NCBI GenBank assembly: GCA_903632075.3
Contig: CAHIKZ030005579.1
Span: forward strand, 205,001 to 269,000
DNA: 64,000 nucleotides
Source of the DNA: Acanthosepion pharaonis
Lineage: Eukaryota; Mollusca; Cephalopoda; Sepiida; Sepiidae
Reading direction: 5' to 3'
Numbering within the stretch: position 1 is the stretch's first letter; the number at the start of each line of letters is the position of its first letter. The position numbers and the translations under genes were made by a program. Below the pieces are notes generated by a model. The model saw only the letters and a program-made list of their open reading frames with translations. It was not told the origin of the DNA and made no database searches. Shown piece after piece: positions 53,011-63,965 of the stretch.

Positions 53011-53239
53011 CTTGTTGGCATTAAATAAAGCATTGACATTGGTATGTCATAAAACAAAGCAAACCAAAACCATTATGCCCAAGGTTGTAGTTGATCTTCT
53101 TATGGACTGGTCTTGTTTTTATTTTTTTATGAGGCATAAGAAGAACTTTGTTAGTCATTTTTAATTAAACATTTACCAGAGAAGGACTGCTGCCAAAATA
53201 CACAATTTCACCCTTACCATATATTTATATATTTAAGTA

Positions 53240-53480
53240 ACGAAAATCTTGGTAATCAGTATGGATAATCCCAAGGAGGATGAAATCCTGAGAGCTCAAT
53301 GTTAATTCAGAGCGATTAATTTCATTTAAAGAAAAACAGACCACTTTAAAGCTCCATTGTAATAATTTATTTCACCAGAGAATTTTATTTTTCTCTGGAT
53401 CTTCAGACTTCACTATTAAAAGCTGAAACGAAAAATGAATGTAAAATTTACACTTTTGACGGGCGGTATTAATCCTATAT
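53240..53480 (-). repeat. Hammerhead repeat, family D, copy 4
   Basis: Minus-strand member of family D with the inverted tail GAGCTCAATGTTAATTCAGAGC (53292) and the downstream ATTTACACTTTTGACGGGCG block. Confidence 0.75.
53356..53408 (-). ncRNA. Hammerhead-like core, family D copy 4
   Basis: The minus strand has CUGAAGA (53406-53400), stem II CCAGAGAA/UUCUCUGG (eight perfect pairs), GAAA and self-complementary AUAAAUUAU. Stem I is two pairs. Stem II has been fully kept paired while its sequence differs from copies 1 and 3. Confidence 0.6.
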
Positions 53481-54015
53481 AAGCTGACATAGAAGGTGGT
53501 GAGGGATGGTATGAGAGACATGGGCGAGTTTAGAGAGGGAAGGGAGAATTTTAAAATTTATTTTTTTATTTATTTTTATTATAATACTTAATATTGAGGA
53601 AGGAGGGGATAAGGATCAGACATTGACCTATTTAATCTGTCAACTCAACGGAAATGATATGGGAAAAGGAAAAGGAGGGAAAAAGAAAAAAGGGGGAAGT
53701 AAAGGGATAAGAGATGCACGTAGGGTTTTTGGAGGAAGAAGAGGGGTGGTACAGCTTTAGCAATTTAGATAAAAACAGATTTTAACGTTTGATAGTAATT
53801 TAAATGTTTAAAAACTCAACTTCTCCACAAATAAATTAGGAATTTAATATAAGTCGAATAATATATTAATAAACAACAATAATAAAAAAAATAAAAATGT
53901 ACTAATAGTAATATTTTAGTATTGCGAATGACTGTTAAGGTAAAATCTTTATCAGTTAGAGTCTAATTCATGAATTTAATTTGTAGCTATTTTTAGATGG
54001 GGTGATATTCTTAAT
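53481..54015. other. No gene; purine-rich and AT-rich spacer
   Basis: GGA-rich plus-strand sequence (53500-53760), also seen in weak form downstream of other family D copies, then AT-rich sequence. Confidence 0.4.
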
Positions 54016-54017
54016 TA

Positions 54018-54019
54018 AA

Positions 54020-54075
<56 letters not shown>
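54018..54075. repeat. (TA)n microsatellite
   Basis: About 52 bases of TA upstream of the Penelope relic. Confidence 0.95.
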
Positions 54076-54079
<4 letters not shown>

Positions 54080-54225
54080 AAAACATGGAGATCCTTCAAA
54101 ATACAATGATCACAAAAATAACAACATTTTGGACGCCATCTCAACCACCTCAATAGTACCTTAGAACTGAACCATCAAAACAACACCACTAAAAAAAAAC
54201 TCTGTAACTTATAGAATGGAAAGAT

Positions 54226-55495
54226 TGTACTCTCCAATTGCGATGTAAATTTTTAGACTTCTCCGATCACGAACTCGCCGATGACCAAATTGAATTCTTG
54301 AATGTCAGCCCAAATTGCCTTCTCCAATCTAGATACGACCCCATCCAAAAGAAAAGTAAAAGCTAAATACTGTACCAATCAACAGCTGACAACGGAAAAA
54401 TGAATTAAAGTGCACTGAAATCTGAGTGATCTTCTAAAAGCGAAAGGTTTGAAACAGTTTCCCACACAGCCAACACTATAATATCCTCACAAACTCAAAT
54501 CAACTGCAAAAGTGTTACGCAACAAACCCAATATCATCAGCAGACGCGCTGACACAAGCAATAATTATGTAGTTCTCAACTGACAAGATTACAACCAAAA
54601 ATTACAATCTATCGTAGATGACACAACACAATTCACAAAATTAACGAAAAATCCAACAGAATCACTAAAAAAAAAGTAAATAAACAAACTGATTACAGCG
54701 AACAACGCTGAAATCGGAAGCCTAAAAATCAATAAAATTTTCGGTGATTACCATCCAAGATATCTGTATGGTAACGTAAAAACCGATAAACCAGGTTTTC
54801 CTCTCCGATCTCTCATATTCCAAATACCAGTATGCTTGCTATCAAAAACCCTGAATGACATAATTTCTTCATATACACCCAACAATGAGAGCATCGCGTC
54901 AACGAATGTATTTCTCCATATCTTAAAAGCAATAAATCCCACAGGTAAGGCACTAATTTCGCGCGATGTTAAAAATCTTTTTACCAATGTCCCAGTTGAA
55001 GAAATAATCAAGAAAATTAGTGACAGCATCTGCAAGCACCACCGTCAACCCTTCCTCTCAAAATTCGACCAGAAACTCTTCGAAAATAAGACTCGCCTGC
55101 ACCACAAAAGCCCCATTCTACGATTATAATGGTAATACCTTCATCGCAACTAATGGCTTCATAATGGGAAACCCATTAAGGCCTGTCTTCTCTAACTTTT
55201 ACATCTCTCATATTGAAAACAATGTGCTCAAAACGACTGACTTACCACAAATCTACACAAGGTACGTTGATGACATTTTTCTTTTGACAAAAAAGGACGA
55301 AATTATAAATCTCAAACCAACTTTTGAAAAAAAAAACAAAAAAACTACATACGAACTCATAGTTAATAACAAAATCCCATTCCTTGACGTCAATATAGAA
55401 CTAAAATCAAAAGTATTTATCACCAACTCGTATAAATATTCGAGACATCTTGTAAGAAAAATATCCGCCCTCCGACAGGATTTGACCCTGTGACC
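54226..55495 (+). pseudogene. Penelope-like element reverse transcriptase relic
   Basis: In several frames: VNFLDFSDHELADDQIEFLN (about 54247), ISRRADTSNNYVVLN (about 54535), DYNQKLQSIVDDTTQF (about 54588), YHPRYLYGNVKTDKPGFPLR (54748 on), ALISRDVKNLFTNVPVEEII (about 54950-55010), NGFIMGNPLRPVFSNFYISH (about 55153-55215), the catalytic RYVDDIF at 55261-55281, and NNKIPFLDVNIE (about 55365-55403). The TRxDKxxxxVVL, LYG..K.HKP.PLRP, SLFTNVP, G.PL.P..AN and YVDD order is typical of Penelope-type RT. There is a frameshift near 55090 and stops upstream of 54740. The RT-thumb end is cut by a foldback repeat. The endonuclease follows at 56704. Confidence 0.88.
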
Positions 55496-55685
55496 CCTAG
55501 AAAAAACCACCATTAGATCTGACGTTCAAAAGCACTATTCAGGCTTTGCTCGATAGGAGATCCTACGTGGCCGAGTAGGTGTAAAGCACGTCAGATCTAA
55601 TAACGGTTTCCACTAGGAGACATAAGTTCGAATTCTGACGGAGGGTGCATATTTTTTTAACAAGATTTCTCAAATTTTCCGGCTG
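55438..55685. repeat. Foldback with tRNA-Ser/Leu-like arm
   Basis: The left arm (about 55445-55530) and right arm (about 55575-55680) are inverted copies: ATTAGATCTGACGT with ACGTCAGATCTAAT, and GCCCTCCGACAGG with CTGACGGAGGGTGC. The right arm begins GTGGCCGAGTAGGTGTAAAG and contains an anticodon-like CGTCAGATCTAATAACG and AGTTCGAATTCTGACG: the GTGGCCGAGTGG and TTCGAATCC marks of class II tRNAs, with a long variable region. It inserted at the end of the Penelope RT. Confidence 0.7.
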
Positions 55686-55784
55686 GTAGATGTAAATAAA
55701 TAAATATACTATTTAATAAATAAATAAATAAAAACAGACCATCTAATCAAATATGAGCATCCCTTTAAAATAACCTTTAAACAT

Positions 55785-55787
<3 letters not shown>

Positions 55788-55867
<80 letters not shown>
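55788..55867. repeat. (TA)n-(GA)n compound microsatellite
   Basis: About 44 bases of TA followed by about 34 bases of GA, at the left end of the Tc1 element. Confidence 0.95.
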
Positions 55868-55870
<3 letters not shown>

Positions 55871-56703
55871 TGGACAAAATAATTGAAACACTGTTAATAT
55901 GGAGTTGGTCCTCCTTTAGCCTCACAGACAGATTTAATACGTCTAGGAATGGAATCATACAGCTTCCTCACTTAATCCACAGGACTTTTCAGTCATTCTT
56001 CCATTAAAACCTTCTCCAGCTCTTTACGACACGACGGTGGAGGATAGCGGCTCCTAACTTGTTGCTCCAAAATGCACCACAAATGTTCAATAATATTGAT
56101 ATCTTGAGATTGGAGAGGCCACTCCATGTATTCTAGCTCACTTTCATGCTCTTCATACCAATTCTTAACCACTCGAGCAGTATGTGTTGGATAATTATCG
56201 TCTTGGAAGATGCAGTCACCATCAGGGAATAAAGTCTTGGCCATTGGATGAACATGATCTCCCAAAATGTTCAGGTAATCTTTGCTGTTGATTCTACCAT
56301 GCAGGGAAAATATTGGACTGAGACATTTCCATGATATGGCGGCCAAAATTATCACTGATCCACCTCCATGCTTCACTGTTGGAAGAAGGCAGTCAGGGTT
56401 GTAAGCTTCTTTGGGCTGCCTCCACACATAAACCCGCCCTGGACTCGTCTGAGAATATGACTTGCTTCCATTGGTCTGCAGACCAGGCATTGTGATCTCT
56501 GCACCACTTCAACCTCTTTTGAATGTTGCGAGTGGAGAGAAGAGATTTCCTTACGGCGGCTCTTCCATGATATGCAGCCTTATGGAGCTTTAGTGGAAAC
56601 TTGACTATTCAGATGATTATTCAACTCAGCAGTCACTTTGGCCGCAGTAGTTCGATGATTTTTTGCCACATTACATTTTAATGCACGTCGGTCCCTGTCA
56701 GTA
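55868..56703 (-). pseudogene. Tc1-like transposase relic, truncated
   Basis: The left terminus reads GGTTGGACAAAATAATTGAA, a known Tc1-type inverted-repeat sequence. On the minus strand LTDRDRRALKCNVAKN (56703 down) is the end of the helix-turn-helix region. RKSLLSTRNIQ and WCRDHNAWSADQWKQVIFSD follow, then the open frame 56490-55993: GLQTNGSKSY, KHGGGSVIILAAISW, CIFQDDNYPTHTA and WPLQSQDINIIEHLWCILEQ. D (FSD), D (FQD) and E (IIEHLW) of the catalytic triad are all present, with DD-to-E spacing near 34. The N terminus and right inverted repeat are missing where the Penelope endonuclease resumes. Confidence 0.88.
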
Positions 56704-57056
56704 AGTTTTCAAATATTTATAAATACGTTTGTAGTTGCGGAGCCGACTACATAGGGAGAACAACTCAACGCTTAGATATGAGAATAAAAAAACATGTTCC
56801 TACAAAAATTAGAAATCACACCTTGCCTTTGAATGGACTCGTCCCGAACACCTATAGTTCCGCCATATGTGAACACCTATTAAAGAACAGAGATTGTGCA
56901 GCCAAATTTAGTGTTGACTGGTTCACCATGTTGTCCCTGTCTCACTCCTTATTTCATCTAAAGGTTCTGGAGGCACTTTACATCGGGTCCCGTAAGCCTT
57001 CTTTGTGTAAACAACGTGAGTGTTTGTTGAGACTCGCTGTCATTTGTCTCTAGTTC
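56704..57056 (+). pseudogene. Penelope-like GIY-YIG endonuclease
   Basis: KYVCSCGADYIGRTTQRLDM (about 56729-56785) shows the Cys-x-Cys and YIG(R)T part of the GIY-YIG fold, followed by RIKKHVPTKIRN. SAICEHLLKNRDC and FSVDWFTMLSLSHS (about 56860-56960) and LEALYIGSRKPSLCKQRECL (about 56970-57030) are the usual C-terminal blocks. The frame is open from 56778 to the stop at 57053. With the RT at 54.2-55.5 kb, this makes a Penelope element whose middle is replaced by a truncated Tc1 copy and a foldback. Confidence 0.88.
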
Positions 57057-57128
57057 CTTTTGCATATATTTTTTTTTTACAACTTCCTTTTATTGTACAT
57101 TTTTCTGTGTTAGTTTTAAATCTCCCGT

Positions 57129-57166
57129 TGAAGCCTGAAGAGCGGGGAGCGAAACCGGTTGCTTCG
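57129..57166 (+). ncRNA. Hammerhead ribozyme downstream of the Penelope endonuclease
   Basis: Stem I UGAAGC (57129-57134) pairs with GCUUCG (57161-57166), six pairs including one U-G. CUGAAGA (57135-57141), stem II GC-GGGGA-GC (42-50), GAAA (57151-57154), self-complementary stem III ACCGGU (54-59), cleavage base U (57160). It lies 76 bases after the endonuclease stop, where Penelope terminal repeats with minimal hammerheads are expected. Stem III can form only in a dimer. Confidence 0.78.
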
Positions 57167-57214
57167 CCCGTTTTTAATATGTCTCGTAATATTAAGTTTT
57201 ATACTTTTATTTCG

Positions 57215-57216
<2 letters not shown>

Positions 57217-57270
<54 letters not shown>

Positions 57271-57483
57271 CTTTTTAAAACTCTTTATTCTGTAGTCAAC
57301 ATCGTCACTTGTTGACAGGACACCAGAAGTGTTAAAACAAAATTGCTATTATTTAGTGATGTTATAACATGCTTATGTTATCATTTTAAAATAATGTAAT
57401 AAATTATAACCATGGAATATTAGTGTTTGAGCCTTTTTATATTATATTGTGCTCTACTTGGATTCTATCCTCTTGGAAATTAA

Positions 57484-57527
<44 letters not shown>

Positions 57528-57537
57528 ACCATTAATA

Positions 57538-57587
<50 letters not shown>

Positions 57588-57590
57588 TCG
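57217..57590. repeat. (TA)n arrays with family E and M fragments
   Basis: (TA)n at 57217-57267, 57486-57525 and 57540-57586. Between them 57285-57400 is a family E remnant (CAGAAGTGTTAAAACAAAAT, CACTTGTTGACAGGACACC), and 57400-57480 matches family M (CATGGAATATTAGTGTTTGA) with the tail GTGCTCTACTTGG. Confidence 0.8.
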
Positions 57591-57775
57591 ACTCTCCCGT
57601 CGAATTCGACGTATGAGGGTCAAGCAGATCAGTTCCTAGGAAACCGACAGCAGCACATGAGATTTGATTATAGTGGTGAAGGTTTCGTGCAGGACCATCC
57701 ACACTTTTTTAAGGGCCGAATACAAATACCTCGTGCACTAAACGATCTTCCGCAGGTTTTGAATTAAGAGTTGTC
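57590..57775 (+). repeat. Fragment resembling a retroelement 3' end
   Basis: GACTCTCCCGTCGAATTCGA resembles the minus-strand end of the 25.24 kb RT element (CTCTCCCGTCGGTTTCGACA). No frame can be defended. Confidence 0.4.
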
Positions 57776-57779
57776 CTTC

Positions 57780-58965
<1,186 letters not shown>

Positions 58966-59531
58966 CTAGATGATATCCCTAGACATGAGCAGTGGAATGA
59001 GAACAGTCTACCCCTGTAGATTAATTAAAGGCTTCGTTCAGAATTCCCTTTCGGTTACCCAGATCGATATACACTTGAATAAGGCCGGAGAGCCGAAACG
59101 TTGTGATAAGAACAACAAAGATTGTCCGAATATAAAGTGTAGATAATGATAACTCCGCATCTCAGAAATTCAGACAAAATTTAGCGTCGTTTAGTTTGGC
59201 TACCAGATCATAAACGTGTTTATAACATAATTTATATAGTGAACATAGAGGTGCATTGTGACAGAAGCTAAGCAAAGTATTAGGAAACATTAAGATTTTA
59301 TTAGAAATAAAGAAAATATTGCTCAATTTCGAAAGAGATGGTTGAAACTAATTTAGAGTAAGTATATTTCTGCAACGATAAAGTTTTAAATATATCCATG
59401 CAGAACGTTTTACGATAAATGGCAAAAGAACTAACAAAAACAAAAACAAAAAACGTTAATCAAAACTGGAAAGAGGTGGTACTAATTCAGAAATCACGCG
59501 GCTGACATCCGGTGCGCCAGAAGATTTCGGT

Positions 59532-59592
59532 TCTCTGTTACAATTTCATTTCTGTCACATTTTCGTTTCTGTCACATTTTCGTTTCAGTTGT
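59532..59592 (+). repeat. Small 17-base repeat cluster
   Basis: Three units of TTTCTGTCACATTTTCG, the same unit as the large array about 410 bases downstream. Confidence 0.85.
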
Positions 59593-59997
59593 TAAATAAT
59601 AGTTCAGCTGCCTATTATTTTTAGGGGGAATGGTATCTCTGCTCGGACTTCCTGGGGTTGACATTTGAGGGCAGATGGAAGACAAAACAAGGAAGTCGAT
59701 TTTGATTGCCTGAGCAAGGGTGAGAACGATATAGAAAGGTTTTCATGGAGTTGTTTCTTAACCGTCAAACAATGAGGACGAGTTTTCTTCGTCTCTGCAT
59801 CTGCTTCCCAGTGGTAGGGAGAGAGCAACCGCCCTGGCCAGTTAGAAGATGTATACGTCGACGTTAATAAAATAGTTAAAATTCCCTGTGTTGAATTTGA
59901 ACCAAAACAACAAGCAATCGCCAGCAAAGAGAAAAGAAAGAGAATTTTATTAATTGACTCCGTTGCCCAAGACCTCCCAGGATGATGGGGCTATAAA
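59593..59997. other. Spacer between two 17-base repeat clusters
   Basis: Minus frame 59604-59927 (107 codons) has no recognisable motif. It may be a sequence inserted into a once continuous array. Confidence 0.4.
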
Positions 59998-60486
59998 ACT
60001 TTGTCACATTTTCGTTTCTATCACATTTTCGTTTCTGTCACATTTTCTTTTCTGCTACATTTTCTTTTACGGTCACATTTTCGTTTCTGTTACATTTTCG
60101 TTTTTGTTACATTTTCTTTTCTGTCACATTTTCGTTTCTGTTACATTTTCTTTTTTGTTACATTTTCGTTTTTGTTACATTTTCTTTTCTGTCACATTTT
60201 CGTTTCTGTTACATTTTCTTTTTTGTTACATTTTCGGTTCTGTTACATTTTCTTTTCTGTCACATTTTCTTTTTTGTCACATTTTTGTTTGTTACATTTT
60301 CGTTTCTGTCACATTTTCTTTTCTGTTACATTTTCTTTTCTGTTACATTTTCTTTTCTGTTACATTTTCTTTTCTGTCACATTTTCGGTTCTGTTACATT
60401 TTCTTTTTTGTTACATTTTCGGTTCTGTTACATTTTCTTTTCTGTCACATTTTCTTTTTTGTCACATTTTCGTTTCTGTTACATAT
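59998..60486 (+). repeat. 17-base minisatellite
   Basis: About 28 units of TTTCTGTCACATTTTCG with alternation of GTCAC/GTTAC and TTTTCG/TTTTCT. Since 17 is not a multiple of three, every frame reads the same FCYIFSVTFSFLLHF-like junk, so three overlapping ORFs appear. None is real. Confidence 0.95.
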
Positions 60487-60910
60487 TCGAACAATTTCCA
60501 TGAAAGTGTTTACAGAAAAGGTATAATCGAAGCCAAATTGCGGCCGTGGGAAAGCGATTCATTAGAGAGATGCAGTTTCTGGAGTAGCTGGCCTGTATTG
60601 CCAGTTGTACAAATTTTCACTCAAGTATAAAACAAGAATGAATTTTAAAATATTTTAATATGTGCCATAGGATTTCGAAACGTGCCTCAAATCCAGATAG
60701 AAAAGGACATAAGATTTACGTTACATACTGGACAAGGAAAATATTGACTTAAAGGCTATAGTCGCTCTTGTCCAACAACGTAAATGATTAGGTAAAGAAC
60801 GCCCTATTAAAGGGGAAAATAGAAGATAAAGAAGCTTTTTATATACGTTTCTGTTTCTTTCGAATGTCTTAGGCCGAACTCGAACAGGTCAACGGCTTAA
60901 TATCTAGTGT
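60487..60910. other. No recognisable gene
   Basis: 60495-60600 weakly resembles the minus non-LTR segment (GTGGGAAAGCGATTCATTAG-type). Otherwise nothing. Confidence 0.35.
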
Positions 60911-61600
60911 GACATATCCAATACCTCTTGGATAGCCTTATCATTTTCAATGCCTAAAAGACTACCTCGTCATTTTCAATACCTCAATGATTGCCTTCTC
61001 ACTTTCAATACCTCAATGACTTGCTTGTCATTTTCAATACCTCAAGGATTGCCTTTTCATTTTCAATACCTCAATGACTGGCTTGTCATTTTCAATAACT
61101 CAATGATTGCCTTTTCGTTTTCAATACCTCAATGACCGGTTTGTCATTTTCAATACCTCAAAGACTACCTCGTCATTCTCAATACCTCAAGGATTGCCTT
61201 CTCCTTTTCAATACCTCAATGACTGGCTTGTCATTTTCAATACCTCAATGATTGCCTTCTCCTTTTCAATGCCTCAATGACTGGCTTGTTATTTTCATTA
61301 CCTCAAGGATTGGCCCACCATTTTCAATACCTCATGGATCTGCTTGTTATTTTCAATGCTTCAAGGATTGGCTCGTCATTTCAATACCTTAAAGATTGAC
61401 TCGTCATCTTCAATACCTCACTGACTGGCTCGTCATTTTCCATACCTCAATAACTGGATTTTCATTTTCAATACCTCAATGACTGGCTCTTCATTTTCAA
61501 TACCTAAATGAATGGCTCATCATCTTCAATACCTCAATGACTTGCTCATCATTTTCAAGACCTCAATAACTGACTTATCTTTTTCAATAAGACCAAAGAC
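60911..61600 (+). repeat. 29-base minisatellite, main block
   Basis: About 23 units of period 29, core CATTTTCAATACCTCAATGA followed by CTGGCTTGT. Two variants, ...GACTGGCTTGT and ...GATTGCCTTCT, alternate in the first half, giving a 58-base dimer period. Confidence 0.93.
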
Positions 61601-61943
61601 AAACTCATATCGTTTCATTATCCGCGTTCAGACATGTATTCTTCTCCAGTCGCAATAAACGATAGAATTCACAACATGGCATCATGTTTTGAACGTCTAT
61701 TGCGACTCAAGTTCATTTCTAACCTCAATCGATTGCGAACGGTTATGAAAATATGGTTGCCTCATTGTATCGCTTCAAGAAGTAACTTTGTCATCCTTTA
61801 TCTCAGATTGGACCAATAATTGATTACCATTGCCTTGTATTGGCTGGAACTACTGAATCTCCACTTCCCAGAGTTGATAGATTTCAAAATTGTTTACACC
61901 GTCTTGTTGGGCGAAGATTTATACTCCACTCGTCAACATCTTT
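61601..61943. other. Unique sequence splitting the 29-base array
   Basis: A 61-codon plus frame (61634-61819) has no family signature. The region belongs to an insertion of about 1.1 kb between the two parts of the 29-base array. Confidence 0.4.
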
Positions 61944-62268
61944 TGTTGTTCATGATGATGGTCGTCTTCGAGTATAGAATCCAGAGGTTAGCAGTGAATA
62001 TTTCGAAGACAGTAGGAAAGCGTTGTTCAGGTTAGCAGTGGATATTTTGGTATAAGTAGCAGGGGGTAGTTCGTTCTTCTGTTATCTTTTCGCCTGATAA
62101 GCTGGATTGGACGTTCGGGTAGAGTAGACAAAAATGGCCGCCTTTATACACGACGGATTGAATGTTCTACGTTTTTTGATTGGTTAACCTTCTATTGGTC
62201 GACTATAAAGTGAGTCAAGTCATTTGGGCTAGCTCACTAGTAGATACATATACACAAAAACTGCAACA
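61944..62268 (+). mobile_element. Solo LTR, family B, copy 2
   Basis: 325 bases from TGTTGTTCATGATGATGG to CTGCAACA, flanked by the perfect 5-base duplication TCTTT (61939-61943 and 62269-62273). Alignable with 37219-37541 along its whole length, same orientation. Confidence 0.92.
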
Positions 62269-62273
62269 TCTTT

Positions 62274-62722
62274 CTCAACGTTACAGGCTTCTCGCTACCC
62301 TATATCTATTTCCTTAGCAAAGGTTCAGATGAGCTACATGTGTTAGTTCCACCATTTCTGACTTTCACAAATAGGAACCGCCATGCCAAGTACATTGGGA
62401 CGAATCATCCACATTCCTTTCATATTCCATTAGTAAGGCGGAAGCTCCACTCAGACCGCTTCTTCCCAAGAACAGCTACTTTTGTAATTGTGTCATAAAT
62501 AAGAAAGGTTGACATAGATATAGAAAATAAGAAGTAGTTTTTTTTCCGGATAATAATAGAACATAGACTAATGTAATAAAGTCAATCGTTAACTCCCCCG
62601 TATTTACTCGAGAACTCCCCACAAGGCCGGTTTTTTACGTGGGGTTTTCCCAGCTCGTAGACTCGGCAAAAATTCCCCGTAGACCCGCATACATGGTGTC
62701 GGGTGGCTATCTACTACTCCAG
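62274..62722. other. No recognisable gene
   Basis: Mixed sequence forming the right part of the insertion in the 29-base array. Confidence 0.4.
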
Positions 62723-62866
62723 ACTCGTCATCTTTAATACCTCAATGACTGACTCGTCATTTTCCATACCTCAATAACTGGATTTTCATTTTCAATACCT
62801 CAATGACTGGCTCTCCATTTTCAATATCTCAATGAATGGCTCGTCATCTTCAATACCTCGTCTGAG
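62723..62866 (+). repeat. 29-base minisatellite, second block
   Basis: Five units of the same 29-base repeat, resuming 1.1 kb downstream with CTCGTCATCTTTAATACCTC. The segment CTCGTCATTTTCCATACCTC..AATAACTGGATTTTC is nearly identical to 61430-61460, so the second block looks like a duplicate of the end of the first. Confidence 0.9.
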
Positions 62867-63835
62867 TTCCTTTCAGACCAGAGGCAGACAGTCGACAAGC
62901 AGTTAACTCCTCTCCTTCAATAAGAGAGAGTGTTGTTTAAATAGTCTTAGACCAGTCTATCTTGTGGGGGTGTTCAGCTATTCCACAACAGTTATACTAA
63001 TAATATGTATTTTTCTCACATGGTTTTAACCATGTGCCTTTCTCATTTGTACAACATAAATAATCTTCTCAAAGAACATGACGTCAAGTAACATTAGTCA
63101 CCCAATCACCTACACAGCAACATCATCATCTGTATAAATCCACTTCCTGTTAAAATCCGGACACCTCTCTACCTCTAGCTCTGTGGCGGATAATCAGTTG
63201 AGCTCCACGTTTTAGTTCTACCAGCGCAGACATTTATAGTGATACTTCCATGAAGTTGAATCACCCTTATTTCCCCCGCATTTCAAAATGTAAGGCGTGA
63301 GGTTAAAACAATTGCTGCATTTTAAACAGATACCTGTGTTGATGTTTCCCTGAAAGCTAGAATCTTCACCTCTTCAAGTCAAAGGGGAGTCGTTATAGGC
63401 TTCACTTCAGACCACCTTCTCTTCCACACGTAGCACACATCTTATACGCTTTTGACACAACGCTCTACCTTGAGTGGCTCTCGAGATTTCATTGGGTGGG
63501 TGTTAGCCGAAAACAAATCGCTGCACCGAAAAATGATTTATCAACGTCAGTCGTTCCCCGATAGAAGTTAATAATTAAAGAAACACCGCTGAGTAATGCT
63601 CATAACACGAGCGGGACATTAGCAAGTCATCTTGTAATTGTATGGCGGGAGTTTGGTGCGTTGTCAAAAGCTGTGTTTACACTTAATTACAGCAGATGAA
63701 TTAATTAAGAGAAGGAAAAACATTTGGCCTCAGACTAAAAAGAATATCCACCTAATTACACTACATGTTTTGTAAATGTCATATTGTCTGTTTCAGTTGA
63801 AGAAACAGGTATGTGACATTAGTATTAAGTCTCCT
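62867..63835. other. No recognisable gene
   Basis: Higher GC than most of the window, but no supported ORF, repeat or RNA motif. Confidence 0.4.
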
Positions 63836-63965
63836 TGTTCCCACCGCTGAATGGTCCTGTGATAAATGTGACCTAGTCGATAAAAGGTTTGTGAGTTCAA
63901 TCCCTATGTTAGATAGTGCGAAAAAAAATCATACACTCGGATGTAGTGACATCACAAAGATGGAT
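63836..63965 (+). mobile_element. tRNA-like SINE fragment
   Basis: GTGACCTAGTCGATAAAAGG (63868) and TGAGTTCAATCCC (63891-63903) have A-box/B-box spacing, and ATGTAGTGACATCACAAAGATG continues as a body. It resembles the tRNA-like head of family B but is distinct. Confidence 0.45.

Noticed and set aside
55575..55650. Functional tRNA-Ser/Leu gene
   Set aside because: Class II features are visible, but acceptor and T-arm pairing fail and an inverted second copy marks it as a repeat.
59954..60630. Overlapping FCHIFVSVTFSF-like frames
   Set aside because: The 17-base repeat reads alike in all phases; the 'membrane protein' appearance comes from T-rich codons.
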